From assembly GCF_008386395.1 (NCBI RefSeq), contig NZ_CP043761.1, positions 496,001-560,000 of the forward strand: DNA of 64,000 nt. Direction: 5' to 3'. The DNA comes from Paenibacillus sp. 37 (GTDB lineage Bacteria > Bacillota > Bacilli > Paenibacillales > Paenibacillaceae). The notes beneath the pieces were generated by a model. The model was not told the DNA's origin. It made no database searches and saw only the letters and a list, made by a program, of their open reading frames with translations. Positions 1 to 8,260 of the stretch are shown in pieces. A program made the position numbers and the translations under genes. Within the stretch, counting starts at the first letter, position 1, and each line of letters begins with the position of its first letter.

Positions 1-1148
1 AGGTGAACGAGCTTGGCAGACAATATGGTATGCCGGTGGACCCGTGGAAAAAAGTATCCGAGTGCCCGCTTGGCATGCAGCAGCGTGTTGAAATTCTCAA
101 GGTGCTGCATCAGGGTGCAGACATCATTATCTTGGATGAACCTTCGGCGGTACTGACACCGCTGGAAGTAAAGGAACTGCTGGCGAACATGAAATCACTC
201 GCCAAGCTGGGCAAAACCTTTGTACTAATTACCCACAAGCTGCAAGAAGTCATGGATGTAGCCGACCGGATCACGGTGCTTCGAGATGGTCAGGTGACTG
301 GAACACTGGAAGCCAAGGATACACATGTGGAGGAATTATCTCGTCTAATGGTTGGTCGTGAACTTGTGCGTATGGACAAGCAGCCATCGGTTCCAGCAGA
401 AGCCGTTCTTCAGGTGGAGGGGGTTAATCTGTCTGGAGCAAAGGATCGTTCAGCGCTCAAGGATATCCACATGGAAGTTCGAAAAGGCGAGGTTGTTGGT
501 ATAGCAGGCATCTCGGGTAACGGCCAGTCGGAACTAATTCAGGTCATTGCAGGACTGCGTAAGGCAGACAGTGGTCGCGTTGTACTCTCCGGGCAGGATA
601 CAACCAATTGGCCTGTACGGCGCATTCGGGAGCATGGACTTGCTCATATTCCGGAAGATCGTTACATGTGGGGAGCAGCCAAGGATGCGAGTGTTCGCGA
701 GAACGGACTGATGGGCCATCATCATCGCTTGCAGTCACGTGGCATTATCAAAGCGAAAGCAGCAAGAACGATGGTAGAGAGCTGGATCAAACAGTTCAGC
801 ATCAAGACGGGATCTGCGGAGACCAAGGCGCAGTTTCTGTCCGGAGGTAATTTGCAGAAGCTGATTGCCGCTCGTGAATTTGCACAGGATACACCGTTTC
901 TGATTGCAGCCGAACCAACCCGTGGTGTGGATATCGGAGCGATGGAGACGATTCATGCCGAATTGCTACGCAAACGTAGTGAAGGTGCGGGTATTCTGCT
1001 CATTTCATCGGAATTGTCTGAGATTTTGCAATTATCGGATCGCATTATTGTGATGTATGAAGGTGAAATTGCCGGGGAACTGAGAGCAGAGGAAGCAACT
1101 GAGGAACAGATCAGCTTGTTAATGGCAGGAGGGAAAGAGCGGATATGA
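1..1148 (+). CDS. nupO: Nucleoside ABC importer ATPase, 3' part (NupO/YufO-like)
   Basis: This is the C-terminal part of a double-domain ATPase that powers nucleoside uptake; the 5' end lies before the window. What remains of the first nucleotide-binding domain has a signature-like LGMQQRVEI, Walker B IIILDEPSAV and the THKL switch histidine. The second domain is complete, with a degenerate P-loop GISGNGQSEL, signature LSGGNLQK and a Walker B ending in AEPTRGVD. Such a degenerate second domain is typical of the ribose/nucleoside importer family. The stop overlaps the next start by 4 bp (ATGA), and two BPD_transp_2 permeases follow, as in Bacillus yufNOPQ. The exact nucleoside cannot be read from sequence. 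Confidence 0.93.
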   Translation, partial: VNELGRQYGMPVDPWKKVSECPLGMQQRVEILKVLHQGADIIILDEPSAVLTPLEVKELLANMKSLAKLGKTFVLITHKLQEVMDVADRITVLRDGQVTGTLEAKDTHVEELSRLMVGRELVRMDKQPSVPAEAVLQVEGVNLSGAKDRSALKDIHMEVRKGEVVGIAGISGNGQSELIQVIAGLRKADSGRVVLSGQDTTNWPVRRIREHGLAHIPEDRYMWGAAKDASVRENGLMGHHHRLQSRGIIKAKAARTMVESWIKQFSIKTGSAETKAQFLSGGNLQKLIAAREFAQDTPFLIAAEPTRGVDIGAMETIHAELLRKRSEGAGILLISSELSEILQLSDRIIVMYEGEIAGELRAEEATEEQISLLMAGGKERI

Positions 1149-2212
1149 ATCGGGTAAAAGAAACACTTCGCGGACTCGTACAGCCGCTGCTTGCCGTATT
1201 CATCGGTCTGATTGCAGGGGCTGTGGCGATTCTGATTGTTGGCGGTAATGTGGTGGATACGTATGCGGAGATGTGGAAAGGGGCCTTCGGCAACTTCTAC
1301 TTCTTCACCAATACACTGGCTCGTTCCACACCGATCATCTTGGCGGGACTTGGCGTAGCCTTGGCATTCCGTGCCGGATTTTTCAATATGGGAGCCGAAG
1401 GCCAGATGATTCTTGGCGGGCTCAGTGCCGCGCTCACGGCGCTCTATCTGCCAGGCCCGGGCTGGTTCGTGTGTACTGCTGCGATTGTAGCAGGTATTGT
1501 TGCCGGAGGAGTCTGGTCTCTGTTTGCAGGTTGGCTGGATGCTCGTTTCGGCATGAATCTGTTGATTACAACTTTACTACTTAACTATATTGCCATCTAT
1601 TTTGGCGGTTACATGGTCTCCTATCCATTCAAGGATCGGACTGGATCAGCAGCGATGGCTCAGACACCCATGATTGACCAAAGTATCTGGTTGCCGAAGT
1701 TGTTCCAGGGCATGGGACTGCATGCTGGCTTCATCATTGCCATTGTCGCGGCTATGCTGATCTACTGGTTCACTCACAAAACGGTGACGGGTTACGAGAT
1801 CCGCATGCTCGGCAGCAACCCGTCCTTTGCAACCTACGGTGGTGTTCGCCGCATTCGCATGATGATGCTGTCCATGGTCGTTAGTGGTGGACTTGCTGGA
1901 CTTGCAGGTGCGGGAGAAGTGCTGGGTACACAGTACCGTTTCCTTGATGGCTCGTTGTCATCGGCAAGTTATGCATGGAGCGGCATTATGGCCACGCTGC
2001 TTGCCCGCTCGCATCCACTCGGTACAGCTGTAGCAGCCATTTTGCTCGCTGCGTTACAGACAGGTGCCATGGGGATGGAACGGAATACGGATGTGCCGCT
2101 GGAAGTCGGCAGTGTCATCCAGGCAGTATTGACGTTATTTGTATCAGCTCAGATCGGTTATTCATTCCTGAAGCGGAGAAAGGAGAAAAAGTCCAATGCA
2201 ACAACTGTTTGA
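1145..2212 (+). CDS. nupP: Nucleoside ABC importer permease 1 (NupP/YufP-like)
   Basis: Integral membrane permease of 355 residues from the BPD_transp_2 family, which forms the channel of the nucleoside importer together with the next gene product. The sequence is rich in hydrophobic helices (first at about residues 12-35), with a conserved RAGFFNMGAEGQM segment near residue 75 and GGLAGLAGAGEVLG near 245, both typical of YufP/BmpC-like permeases. The ATG overlaps the ATPase stop by 4 bp, which implies translational coupling. Function follows from family and operon; substrate is inferred. Confidence 0.93.
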   Translation: MNRVKETLRGLVQPLLAVFIGLIAGAVAILIVGGNVVDTYAEMWKGAFGNFYFFTNTLARSTPIILAGLGVALAFRAGFFNMGAEGQMILGGLSAALTALYLPGPGWFVCTAAIVAGIVAGGVWSLFAGWLDARFGMNLLITTLLLNYIAIYFGGYMVSYPFKDRTGSAAMAQTPMIDQSIWLPKLFQGMGLHAGFIIAIVAAMLIYWFTHKTVTGYEIRMLGSNPSFATYGGVRRIRMMMLSMVVSGGLAGLAGAGEVLGTQYRFLDGSLSSASYAWSGIMATLLARSHPLGTAVAAILLAALQTGAMGMERNTDVPLEVGSVIQAVLTLFVSAQIGYSFLKRRKEKKSNATTV

Positions 2213-3119
2213 TGCAGCCATGTTTGGCTCAACCTTGCGGATTATGACTCCAATCCTGCTTGCAGCGCTCGGTGGGGCTTTATGTTCCCGTGTCGGTCTG
2301 TTCAACGTGGGTCTTGAAGGACTGGTTTTGATTGGTGCGTTCTCCGCCATTGTCGGTAATTATCTGTTTGGCAATGTGCTGCTGGCTGTACTCTTTTCCA
2401 TTATTATCGTCATGTTGTTCTCGGCGCTCTTTGCCTTTATAAGTATTAATCTCAAGGCCAACGCCATCGTGGTCGGGATCTCGCTCAATTTCCTGGCTGC
2501 GGGGGTGACGACCTTTGCACTGCGTGCGATTTTTGATGTAAAAGGTGCATACTACGACAAGGACATGGTTGGACTTCCCAAGTGGGATATTCCGCTGATC
2601 AAAGACATCCCGTGGGTGGGCGATGTATTATCGGGACATAGTCCCTTGGTCTACCTCGGTATTGTGCTCGTGATTGGACTGCAATTCTATCTGTTCAAAA
2701 GTGTATCCGGCTTCCGCCTGCGCTCCGTCGGTGAGAACCCGATTGCAGCACAGAGCATCGGGATCAAGGTACGCGGCATCCAGTACGGTGCGGTTCTGAT
2801 GTGCGGTGTGTTGTGTGCTCTGGCTGGCGCACAGTTGTCGCTCGGTCAGGTGACGATGTTTACCGAAGGCATGACTGCTGGTCGTGGCTTTATCGCGCTG
2901 GTGGCAACGATGCTGGGGCAAGCGAATCCGCTTGGCGTGATGGGCTCCAGTGTACTGTTTGGCTTCATGGAAGCATTGAGTATTCGTCTGCAAGGCTTCT
3001 CCTTGCCAACCCATTTCACATTGATGCTGCCGTATATTGTAACGCTGGTCGCGATGTTCTTTTTCAAAGACCGCACTTATGCACAAGATGCACTGAAAGC
3101 GGGCGGAAGCTCGCGTTAA
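2196..3119 (+). CDS. nupQ: Nucleoside ABC importer permease 2 (NupQ/YufQ-like)
   Basis: Second permease subunit, 307 residues, BPD_transp_2 family. It shares the SRVGLFNVGLEGL and GVLCALAGAQLS segments with its partner, and carries about eight to ten hydrophobic segments. An AAAGGAG site lies just before the ATG, which is inside the last codons of the previous gene (17 bp overlap). The pair with the preceding permease makes the heterodimeric channel known for NupPQ. It is followed by a 47 bp gap to the sulfite-oxidase-like gene. Confidence 0.93.
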   Translation: MQQLFDAAMFGSTLRIMTPILLAALGGALCSRVGLFNVGLEGLVLIGAFSAIVGNYLFGNVLLAVLFSIIIVMLFSALFAFISINLKANAIVVGISLNFLAAGVTTFALRAIFDVKGAYYDKDMVGLPKWDIPLIKDIPWVGDVLSGHSPLVYLGIVLVIGLQFYLFKSVSGFRLRSVGENPIAAQSIGIKVRGIQYGAVLMCGVLCALAGAQLSLGQVTMFTEGMTAGRGFIALVATMLGQANPLGVMGSSVLFGFMEALSIRLQGFSLPTHFTLMLPYIVTLVAMFFFKDRTYAQDALKAGGSSR

Positions 3120-3166
3120 TTCCTGAATGCCCATGCTAGAGGCAGAAGAAGAAGGAGGAATTCCAC

Positions 3167-3838
3167 TTGCATAACAAGGCTGAACGTTTGAAAAAAAGTA
3201 AAACCCCGGCACCCAAAACGGGTAACGATCACGGAGATCGGCTGCCGCCGGGACAGATGCTGACGGAGAAATTCCCGATTCTGCATGAAGGGGAAGTGCC
3301 GGAATATGACCTGTCCACATGGGACCTGAAAGTATTCGGCGAAGTGGAAGAGGAGAAGGTGTTCTCCCTGGCCGAGTTGCAGGCGATGCCACAGGTGAAC
3401 ACGGTAAGTGATATTCACTGTGTCACACGCTGGTCCAAATTCGATACGCCGTGGGAAGGTATTCGCTTCTCGGATTTTGTGAAACTTCTGGGGGTTAAGC
3501 CGGAAGCAAAATACGTCATGATCCATGCGGATCATGATTATGAGACAAATGTACCGCTCGAAGAATTGATGCATGATGATGTATTGCTTGCATTCAAATA
3601 TAACGGCGAACCACTAACGCCCAAGCATGGTTTTCCACTGCGTATGGTTGTGCCACAACTTTACTTCTGGAAGAGTGCGAAGTGGATACGTGGGCTGGAG
3701 TTCATGACCGAAGACCGTAACGGATTCTGGGAAGTGAATGGTTTCCACCATTTTGCCGATCCGTTCAAGGAGCAGCGCTTCTCGGGTGAAGATCTGCCGA
3801 TTCCGGAAGACGAGTGGACGAAGAAGGAGTTTGATTGA
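3167..3838 (+). CDS. Sulfite-oxidase-fold molybdopterin oxidoreductase
   Basis: A 223-residue protein of the bacterial SUOX/Oxidored_molyb family. The segment SDIHCVTRWS puts the conserved molybdenum-ligand cysteine at residue 85; PWEGIRFSDFV and the PLTPKHGFPLRMVVP motif follow, as in YuiH-type proteins. There is no signal peptide or Tat motif and no haem or dimerisation domain, so it is a short cytoplasmic form whose substrate is unknown. It starts at TTG, 7 bp after a strong AAGGAGG. It lies between the nucleoside permeases and a nucleoside phosphorylase with tight spacing, so it probably belongs to the same transcript; a role in purine catabolism is only a guess. Confidence 0.85.
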   Translation: MHNKAERLKKSKTPAPKTGNDHGDRLPPGQMLTEKFPILHEGEVPEYDLSTWDLKVFGEVEEEKVFSLAELQAMPQVNTVSDIHCVTRWSKFDTPWEGIRFSDFVKLLGVKPEAKYVMIHADHDYETNVPLEELMHDDVLLAFKYNGEPLTPKHGFPLRMVVPQLYFWKSAKWIRGLEFMTEDRNGFWEVNGFHHFADPFKEQRFSGEDLPIPEDEWTKKEFD

Positions 3839-3839
3839 T

Positions 3840-4598
3840 ATGTTGATGCCTATTTTGCAGATTCATTCGGAAGACATGCCGGCATATGCCATTGTCTGTG
3901 GTGATCCGGCACGTGCGGAGAAGATTTCCCGTAAGTTGGAGCAAGCGAGAGAACTGGCGTTCAGTCGGGAGTATCGCACGTTTGTTGGTCTGTACGAAGG
4001 GGTACAGATCGCTGTGGTCAGCCATGGTGTAGGGTCACCTGGAGCGGCTGTCTGCTTCGAGGAATTGATTCGAGCGGGTGTAACAACCCTGATTCGTGTA
4101 GGTACAGCGGGATCGTATACAGCGGATTATCCGGCAGGTAGTGTGATTGTGAGTACAGCCGCTGTTCGTACAGATGGATTGACTCGCCAACTGGTGCCGG
4201 ATGGTTTCCCAGCGGTAGCGGACATTGGGGTGACGCAAGCGTTGATTGAAGCTGCTCGTGAGCAGGGGAACGCGGATGCTACAACCTTTGCAGGCAAAGT
4301 GGGCGTTGGTATCACCGTAACGCTGGATGCGTTCTTTGCAGGCGTGGAAGAGATTCCACACCGCAAGTACAAGCAGGCTGGAGCACTTGCGGCCGAGATG
4401 GAAATTGCGGCACTCTACATCGTCAGCACCTTACGTGGCGCTCGTGCCGGAGCCATTGTCGCAATTGATGGATTCGCGGACAGCGATCTGGCTGCCGAGT
4501 ATGATCCGCATACGGATGCGGTTGGACAAGCGGTGGAGGGCGAGATTAATGCAGCGCTACGTGCGCTAGCCGCGCTTGCGCGTCAGGATATGCAGTAA
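3840..4598 (+). CDS. Nucleoside phosphorylase (PNP/uridine phosphorylase family)
   Basis: A 252-residue enzyme of the PNP_UDP_1 superfamily, which splits a nucleoside with phosphate into base and (deoxy)ribose-1-phosphate. Visible motifs are CGDPARAEKIS (phosphate site), RVGTAGSY in the middle, and AAEMEIAALYIVS, which matches the family's Glu-Met-Glu ribose-binding region. The start was set at the ATG one base after the previous stop, 9 bp after AAGGAG; the frame is open further upstream but only as overlap with the previous gene. As the last gene after the nucleoside importer it probably processes the imported substrate. Purine versus uridine specificity is not decided. Confidence 0.88.
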   Translation: MLMPILQIHSEDMPAYAIVCGDPARAEKISRKLEQARELAFSREYRTFVGLYEGVQIAVVSHGVGSPGAAVCFEELIRAGVTTLIRVGTAGSYTADYPAGSVIVSTAAVRTDGLTRQLVPDGFPAVADIGVTQALIEAAREQGNADATTFAGKVGVGITVTLDAFFAGVEEIPHRKYKQAGALAAEMEIAALYIVSTLRGARAGAIVAIDGFADSDLAAEYDPHTDAVGQAVEGEINAALRALAALARQDMQ

Positions 4599-4668
4599 GG
4601 TTAAACCTCGACTTTGGTGTATTTGTGGATTCAAAGAGATATAGAATTTGTAAGACGAATGGATTAAC

Positions 4669-4708
4669 AAAAAATCCAGATTTCCTTCAAAAGGATTCTG
4701 GATTTTTT
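4669..4708 (+). terminator. Terminator of the nucleoside operon
   Basis: AAAAATCCAGA and TCTGGATTTTT form a near-perfect stem, with an inner TCC/GGA extension around TTCAAAA and a T run at the end. It lies 70 bp after the phosphorylase stop. Confidence 0.75.
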
Positions 4709-4874
4709 CGCTAGCAATCGAAGCATGAATAATGTAAGGTGACTGATCTATGATGTAAGCTCTCAGTAAGATTGTTTAGTTGAGCTTAAATAAAATGCGA
4801 TATTACACAGCCGCAGTAAATTTTGTATTGTTAAAAATTAACTACCTGATGTCCAATTGTGCCAGAATTCGCAA

Positions 4875-4926
4875 CAAAAAAAGGACCTCATTTTCCAGCT
4901 GAATGTGAAAAATGAGATCTTTTTTG
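4875..4926. terminator. Bidirectional terminator
   Basis: AAAAAAGGACCTCATTTT pairs with AAAATGAGATCTTTTTT with one or two mismatches around a short loop; A run on the left and T run on the right fit termination from both directions. It probably serves the leftward gene ending at 5035. Confidence 0.7.
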
Positions 4927-5034
4927 AGCTTAAAGACACTCCCTAGTGTCATTAGCAGGAATGATTGAACACTTCAACATTTAATATATGAATTCTTGAT
5001 CGTAGCCATGTTAATTACAGTTACCATCGTTACA

Positions 5035-5712
5035 TTAAGAAAAAGAAATGTATCGAATTACATTTGTATTCTTATCAACTGAGAGCTTAATTTGATTGCA
5101 CACATTAGCAAACAATCGGATACTAACTTTATCTTTTATGAAATCGTTGAATTCCCAATTATCGACCCATAATACGAATTCCTGTCCTGCTAGAATGAAA
5201 GTTTCTTTAATATTGTTCCAAAATTCATTCAGTTCCTTGGCTTGTAATTTATCGATCAAATCTAAATTGATTAGATATTCTTCAACCTCTACATTATGAA
5301 AATCATCTCCTACATTGCCATTAGGAAATAAATCATATATTATTTCACTACACTTTTTTGCTTTATAAAGTTCTAAAAAACGATCCAAATAAACTTTTTT
5401 TATATTTTGAAAATAATATGATACCTGGGAATTATTCTCCAATTTTTTTACATTTTCAAAATATTGAACCAGTTGCATTATTTGATTTCCTTCTGAACTT
5501 TTATCTGTAGGAATATTTAAGAGTCCTTGTGGATCTACAAATACAAATGGGGAAATAAATAATTGTTCAAATAAATTGAAATGTAAATCTTGAATATCAG
5601 ATCCATCAGAAGACGTATCTACTTTGATATACCTATTCCTTTTCCTAGCTAGGGTGTCAGGATAGTTCGCGACATCATCATCTTTAATCTCAAGTTTTTC
5701 AAATAAATTCAA
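5035..5712 (-). CDS. Hypothetical protein, AT-rich orphan
   Basis: A 225-residue, soluble, acidic, Asn/Phe/Tyr-rich protein that I do not recognise. I see no signal peptide, membrane helix or catalytic motif. The frame opens further up at 5802, but that ATG lies inside a terminator hairpin. A TTG at 5712 with GGGAGG seven bases upstream is the better start. Codon use is AT-rich compared with the flanking operons, which suggests acquired DNA. It follows the secreted protein gene at 5821-6339 on the same strand, but a strong terminator separates the two. Confidence 0.6.
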   Translation of the reverse strand: MNLFEKLEIKDDDVANYPDTLARKRNRYIKVDTSSDGSDIQDLHFNLFEQLFISPFVFVDPQGLLNIPTDKSSEGNQIMQLVQYFENVKKLENNSQVSYYFQNIKKVYLDRFLELYKAKKCSEIIYDLFPNGNVGDDFHNVEVEEYLINLDLIDKLQAKELNEFWNNIKETFILAGQEFVLWVDNWEFNDFIKDKVSIRLFANVCNQIKLSVDKNTNVIRYISFS

Positions 5713-5765
5713 GGTGTTTCCTCCCAGATCTTTATTTATGCATTTTATATCATTACTATTCGGAA

Positions 5766-5808
5766 AACAAAATGTCGAGACACCGGAAGGTATTCTCGAC
5801 ATTTTGTT
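5766..5808 (-). terminator. Terminator after the secreted-protein gene
   Basis: AACAAAATGTCGAGA and TCTCGACATTTTGTT are perfect 15 bp arms around 13 bases; read leftward the stem ends in TTTTGTTTT. It lies 13 bp past the stop of the gene at 5821-6339 and rules out the upstream ATG of the next gene. Confidence 0.85.
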
Positions 5809-5820
5809 ACACTCAGAAAC

Positions 5821-6339
5821 TTATTTTGTTGTAAAATATGCGTTTCCTGTAGTAATAACTTTTAAAACTCCCTTGGTAGTAGTAACAGAACCAGTTAAAG
5901 TTACTGCATGTTGACCTGGTTTAGTAAAAATGCGATCATCTTGATTTTGTTCAAAATTCTTAGTTTGGAAAGTTGAATACTTAAATGGTGTTCTCACTAA
6001 ATCAGAATACGCTAACTCTAAATCTACTCTAGTAATTTTAGCCTGTGGAGTTGTTATATATACGCTCCAGTCCACAAACACATGATTACCGTTCTCTACT
6101 TCAGCTACTACATCAGCGTAACCATCAAGTGGCTTCACAGCCATAGTCGTTATAGATCCATCATTAGCCTGGGCTTGTTCACTAGGTATAAATGTCAATG
6201 GGATTCTAATTGAGACAATATTAGACTCTGACTGATCTGCAGTATTATTTACCAATTCAGAGGCATAAATACTTGATGGACCAACTAACAACACTACCAT
6301 GGTCATAACAACTAAAAATAATTTCTTGAGATTCTTCAC
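5821..6339 (-). CDS. Secreted hypothetical protein
   Basis: A 172-residue protein with a clear Sec signal peptide: MKNLKKLF, a hydrophobic core VVMTMVVLLVG, then a likely cleavage near SIYAS (about residue 27). The mature part is beta-rich, with many Thr/Val residues and a C-terminal GKV-like strand pattern ending in TGNAYFTTK. I recognise no family. The ATG has GGGAGAT upstream on the minus strand. It sits in the AT-rich patch and is followed by its own terminator. Export is well supported; function is unknown. Confidence 0.75.
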   Translation of the reverse strand: MKNLKKLFLVVMTMVVLLVGPSSIYASELVNNTADQSESNIVSIRIPLTFIPSEQAQANDGSITTMAVKPLDGYADVVAEVENGNHVFVDWSVYITTPQAKITRVDLELAYSDLVRTPFKYSTFQTKNFEQNQDDRIFTKPGQHAVTLTGSVTTTKGVLKVITTGNAYFTTK

Positions 6340-6584
6340 TTTTACATCTCCCTATTATTAATTTCATTAATAAGGATAACATTGAAAAACAAGGAATTCA
6401 TATGATGCAAAAGTCATATAGTATCGACAAATAATGGAGCTTTTTGTCGAATCACTTTTAACTTCTCTGGAAAACGTTCGATTTTCCTTGATTCCCTCCA
6501 TACCAGAGTTGGAATACGAAGTAGAGGAAATCATTTTGGATAAACAGGTTGATTTCGATTAACGGGGAACAGGATATATCATGA

Positions 6585-6641
6585 AAAATGACGTATGGAT
6601 GATGCGCATGTACTAAGGGCGCAAAATCTATACGTCATTAT
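6585..6641 (-). terminator. Terminator overlapping the regulator stop codon
   Basis: AATGACGTAT and ATACGTCATT are perfect arms, with inner TTGCGC and GCGCAT pairing; read leftward the stem is followed by TTTTT. The stop TAG at 6628-6630 of the ribbon-helix-helix gene lies within the upstream arm region. Confidence 0.7.
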
Positions 6642-6813
6642 GTGTATCTGGGGAAATAACACCTTGTTCTTTCTCAAACTCTTCAATATGTTGTTCAATA
6701 AGATACTCAATCTGCATCGCAATAGATCGTTTGTTTTTGTCCGCAATCACTTTAATTTTCTCAAAATTCTTTTCTCGCAGCCTAAGTGTAAAGACTCTTT
6801 TATCAGTAGCCAT
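6628..6813 (-). CDS. Arc-like ribbon-helix-helix DNA-binding protein
   Basis: A 61-residue protein of Arc/MetJ-type ribbon-helix-helix size and pattern. An N-terminal beta strand KRVFTLRLRE is followed by helix NFEKIKVIADKNK, the RSIAMQIEYLIEQHI second helix and an acidic tail. Dimers of this fold insert the strand into the major groove, usually at short palindromes. The ATG at 6813 is preceded by GAGGAG; the longer open frame up to 6921 has no ribosome site and runs through the promoter region. It is divergent from the gene at 6949, and two GTGAYGTCAC palindromes lie between them, so autoregulation and control of its neighbour are likely. Confidence 0.75.
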   Translation of the reverse strand: MATDKRVFTLRLREKNFEKIKVIADKNKRSIAMQIEYLIEQHIEEFEKEQGVISPDTHNDV

Positions 6814-6882
6814 GAAATAAAATCTCCTCAAAAAGTAATGTTCATATTGTATCATTACAAAATAATTCAATATACAATCATA

Positions 6883-6932
6883 TTGACATCTAGGTGATGT
6901 CACTTTAATATTTATATTCATAGTGACGTCAC
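6883..6932 (+). promoter_or_regulatory. Promoter with twin palindromic operators
   Basis: TTGACA (6883-6888) and TAATAT (6906-6911) are 17 bp apart, facing the gene at 6949. GTGATGTCAC (6894-6903) sits between the two boxes and the perfect palindrome GTGACGTCAC (from 6923) lies downstream near the start of transcription. That placement fits repression by the neighbouring ribbon-helix-helix protein. Binding is inferred, not shown. Confidence 0.6.
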
Positions 6933-6948
6933 TTTTTTGGAGGAGATC

Positions 6949-7236
6949 ATGGAGAACTTCGAAGAAATATTTAACCAGTTCAAAGCTCTTTGTATGGAGA
7001 GTATCGGAAATCTTGTGATTTATAATTCAAAAGAATATAAAAGATTGAGTCAAGAAAGTGATCGTTTATTTATGGAGCTATGTGATTATGTTAAGCCAGA
7101 GGGGATGGCTTTATTTTTGGACTATTGTAATGTAATAACCCTTCTTCAGGGTACAGCAGAGTCAGTAATGTATGAGCAAGGGTTAAGAGATGGATTTAGC
7201 TTAATAAAGTTAATGTTTACGTCAAATAACACATAA
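6949..7236 (+). CDS. Small hypothetical protein
   Basis: A 95-residue acidic, helical protein with a central YNSKEYKRLSQESDRL segment and a likely amphipathic C-terminal helix. I do not recognise the family with confidence. Start chosen at the ATG 4 bp after GGAGGAG; an in-frame TTG at 6937 lies before that site. It is controlled by the promoter with twin palindromes and faces the ribbon-helix-helix gene, so the two probably form a small regulatory module in the AT-rich patch. A phage- or plasmid-derived origin is possible. Confidence 0.6.
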   Translation: MENFEEIFNQFKALCMESIGNLVIYNSKEYKRLSQESDRLFMELCDYVKPEGMALFLDYCNVITLLQGTAESVMYEQGLRDGFSLIKLMFTSNNT

Positions 7237-7336
7237 CTTGGGGATGGCCTGTCCCTCGCGAAGAATGATAATGCAGAAAGTGGGCACGTTATATAAAGGA
7301 ACATCACCATGAACATGAAAAAGGGAGGACTCTACG

Positions 7337-7522
7337 ATGACACAGAACAATCAGCCTCAGGACGAGGCGGAAATTCGCAACAAGCTGGATGAAGACGGGG
7401 ATTCCTTGATGGAGAAAAAGAAGATTTTGAGCGGAGTGGACATTGAGCCGCAGGCGGACGAATGGGCAGCGAAGCCATCACCTGTTGCTTTTAATGAGGG
7501 AAATACATCTTCGAAAAAATAA
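7337..7522 (+). CDS. Small acidic hypothetical protein
   Basis: A 61-residue, highly charged, probably disordered protein (MTQNNQPQDEAEIRNKLDED, then SLMEKKKIL). It has no hydrophobic segment and no cysteine. GGGAGG lies 8 bp before the ATG, and a terminator follows at 7572, so it looks like a one-gene unit. Base composition returns to the local average here. Function unknown. Confidence 0.6.
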   Translation: MTQNNQPQDEAEIRNKLDEDGDSLMEKKKILSGVDIEPQADEWAAKPSPVAFNEGNTSSKK

Positions 7523-7571
7523 TCAACATGAGCATCATATGGGCTTGATGGAATGAAGATAAATTTAGCGA

Positions 7572-7602
7572 AGCAGGTACCCTTATGGTATCTGCTTTTT
7601 GG
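7572..7602 (+). terminator. Terminator after the small acidic protein gene
   Basis: AAGCAGGTACC and GGTATCTGCTT form a stem with one G-T pair, a CTTAT loop and a TTTTT end. A TATAAT box follows at 7606-7611 for the next gene. Confidence 0.7.
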
Positions 7603-7625
7603 TTGTATAATAATGTAAAATTCAA

Positions 7626-8138
7626 ATGAGTGAAAGAGTGATGGGGATGAGCACGAAGGGTACTGTTAGCATTCGAAATGCAGAAATGAGGGACTACTCT
7701 GGCGTGTCAATGTTGATGGATGAGCTGCACCAGATGCATGTTGAGGCGCGGCCGGATCTATACAGAGTGTTAGAGACCAGGATGGAGGAGAAGGAATTCA
7801 CCGAACTACTGGAAACGGACAAGCGTTACCTGTATGTTGCCGAATCTTTAGAAACGGGCTTGATTCTGGGTTACGGGAGTGCGCAGTTAAGTGTAATTCA
7901 GGATAACCCACTGATGGTGGATCGCAAGATGTTATACATTCATGAACTTGTAGTGGATACCAAGCATCGGGGCCAAGGAACGGGCAAACAGTTAATCCAG
8001 GCATTCATCGAGCTAGGAAGAGAGCTTCAGGCAGACAGCGTGGAATTATCCGTGTCGACGTTTAACTCGGGCGCACAGGCTTTCTATGAACAGATGGGTC
8101 TGGTCGTCCGCAGCAGCAGGATGGAATATACCTTGTAA
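7626..8138 (+). CDS. GNAT family N-acetyltransferase
   Basis: A protein of at most 170 residues with the GNAT acetyl-CoA fold. The N-terminal SIRNAEMRDYSGVSMLMDEL is typical, motif A is HELVVDTKHRGQGTGKQLI (R/QxxGxG/A loop RGQGTG), and the C-terminal part reads ELSVSTFNSGAQAFYEQMGL. It transfers an acetyl group to an unknown amine. The outer ATG at 7626 has no ribosome site and lies only about 15 bp past a TATAAT; in-frame ATGs at 7641 (after GAAAGAG) or 7647 are at least as likely. Confidence 0.85.
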   Translation: MSERVMGMSTKGTVSIRNAEMRDYSGVSMLMDELHQMHVEARPDLYRVLETRMEEKEFTELLETDKRYLYVAESLETGLILGYGSAQLSVIQDNPLMVDRKMLYIHELVVDTKHRGQGTGKQLIQAFIELGRELQADSVELSVSTFNSGAQAFYEQMGLVVRSSRMEYTL

Positions 8139-8206
8139 GATGCACTGCTCTTTATAATTCGAACAAGCAATCATCTATTTTTAACAAAATATCAGAATAC
8201 TCTTGA

Positions 8207-8223
8207 ATACCCCCATGGGGTAT
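8207..8223 (+). promoter_or_regulatory. CsoR operator before csoR
   Basis: ATACCCC CAT GGGGTAT is a perfect 7-3-7 palindrome matching the known CsoR operator consensus. It lies 38 bp upstream of the csoR start and implies autoregulation by copper. Confidence 0.85.
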
Positions 8224-8260
8224 GTTACTCTTAGAAAAGAACGAAAGAAAAGGGGTGTTC

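Larger units (their letters stand above)
4599..5034. other. Convergent intergenic region
   Basis: No gene is seen. The stretch separates the rightward nucleoside operon from a leftward orphan gene and holds two terminator-like hairpins, listed separately. AT content rises sharply here and stays high until about 7250. Confidence 0.6.

Noticed and set aside
6434..6562. 42-codon rightward frame (starts MELFVESL)
   Set aside because: No ribosome site; a stop lies just upstream. It may be a gene remnant in the AT-rich patch but cannot be supported.
6595..6897. 100-codon rightward frame
   Set aside because: It is antisense to the ribbon-helix-helix gene, which has better start signals and a recognisable fold.
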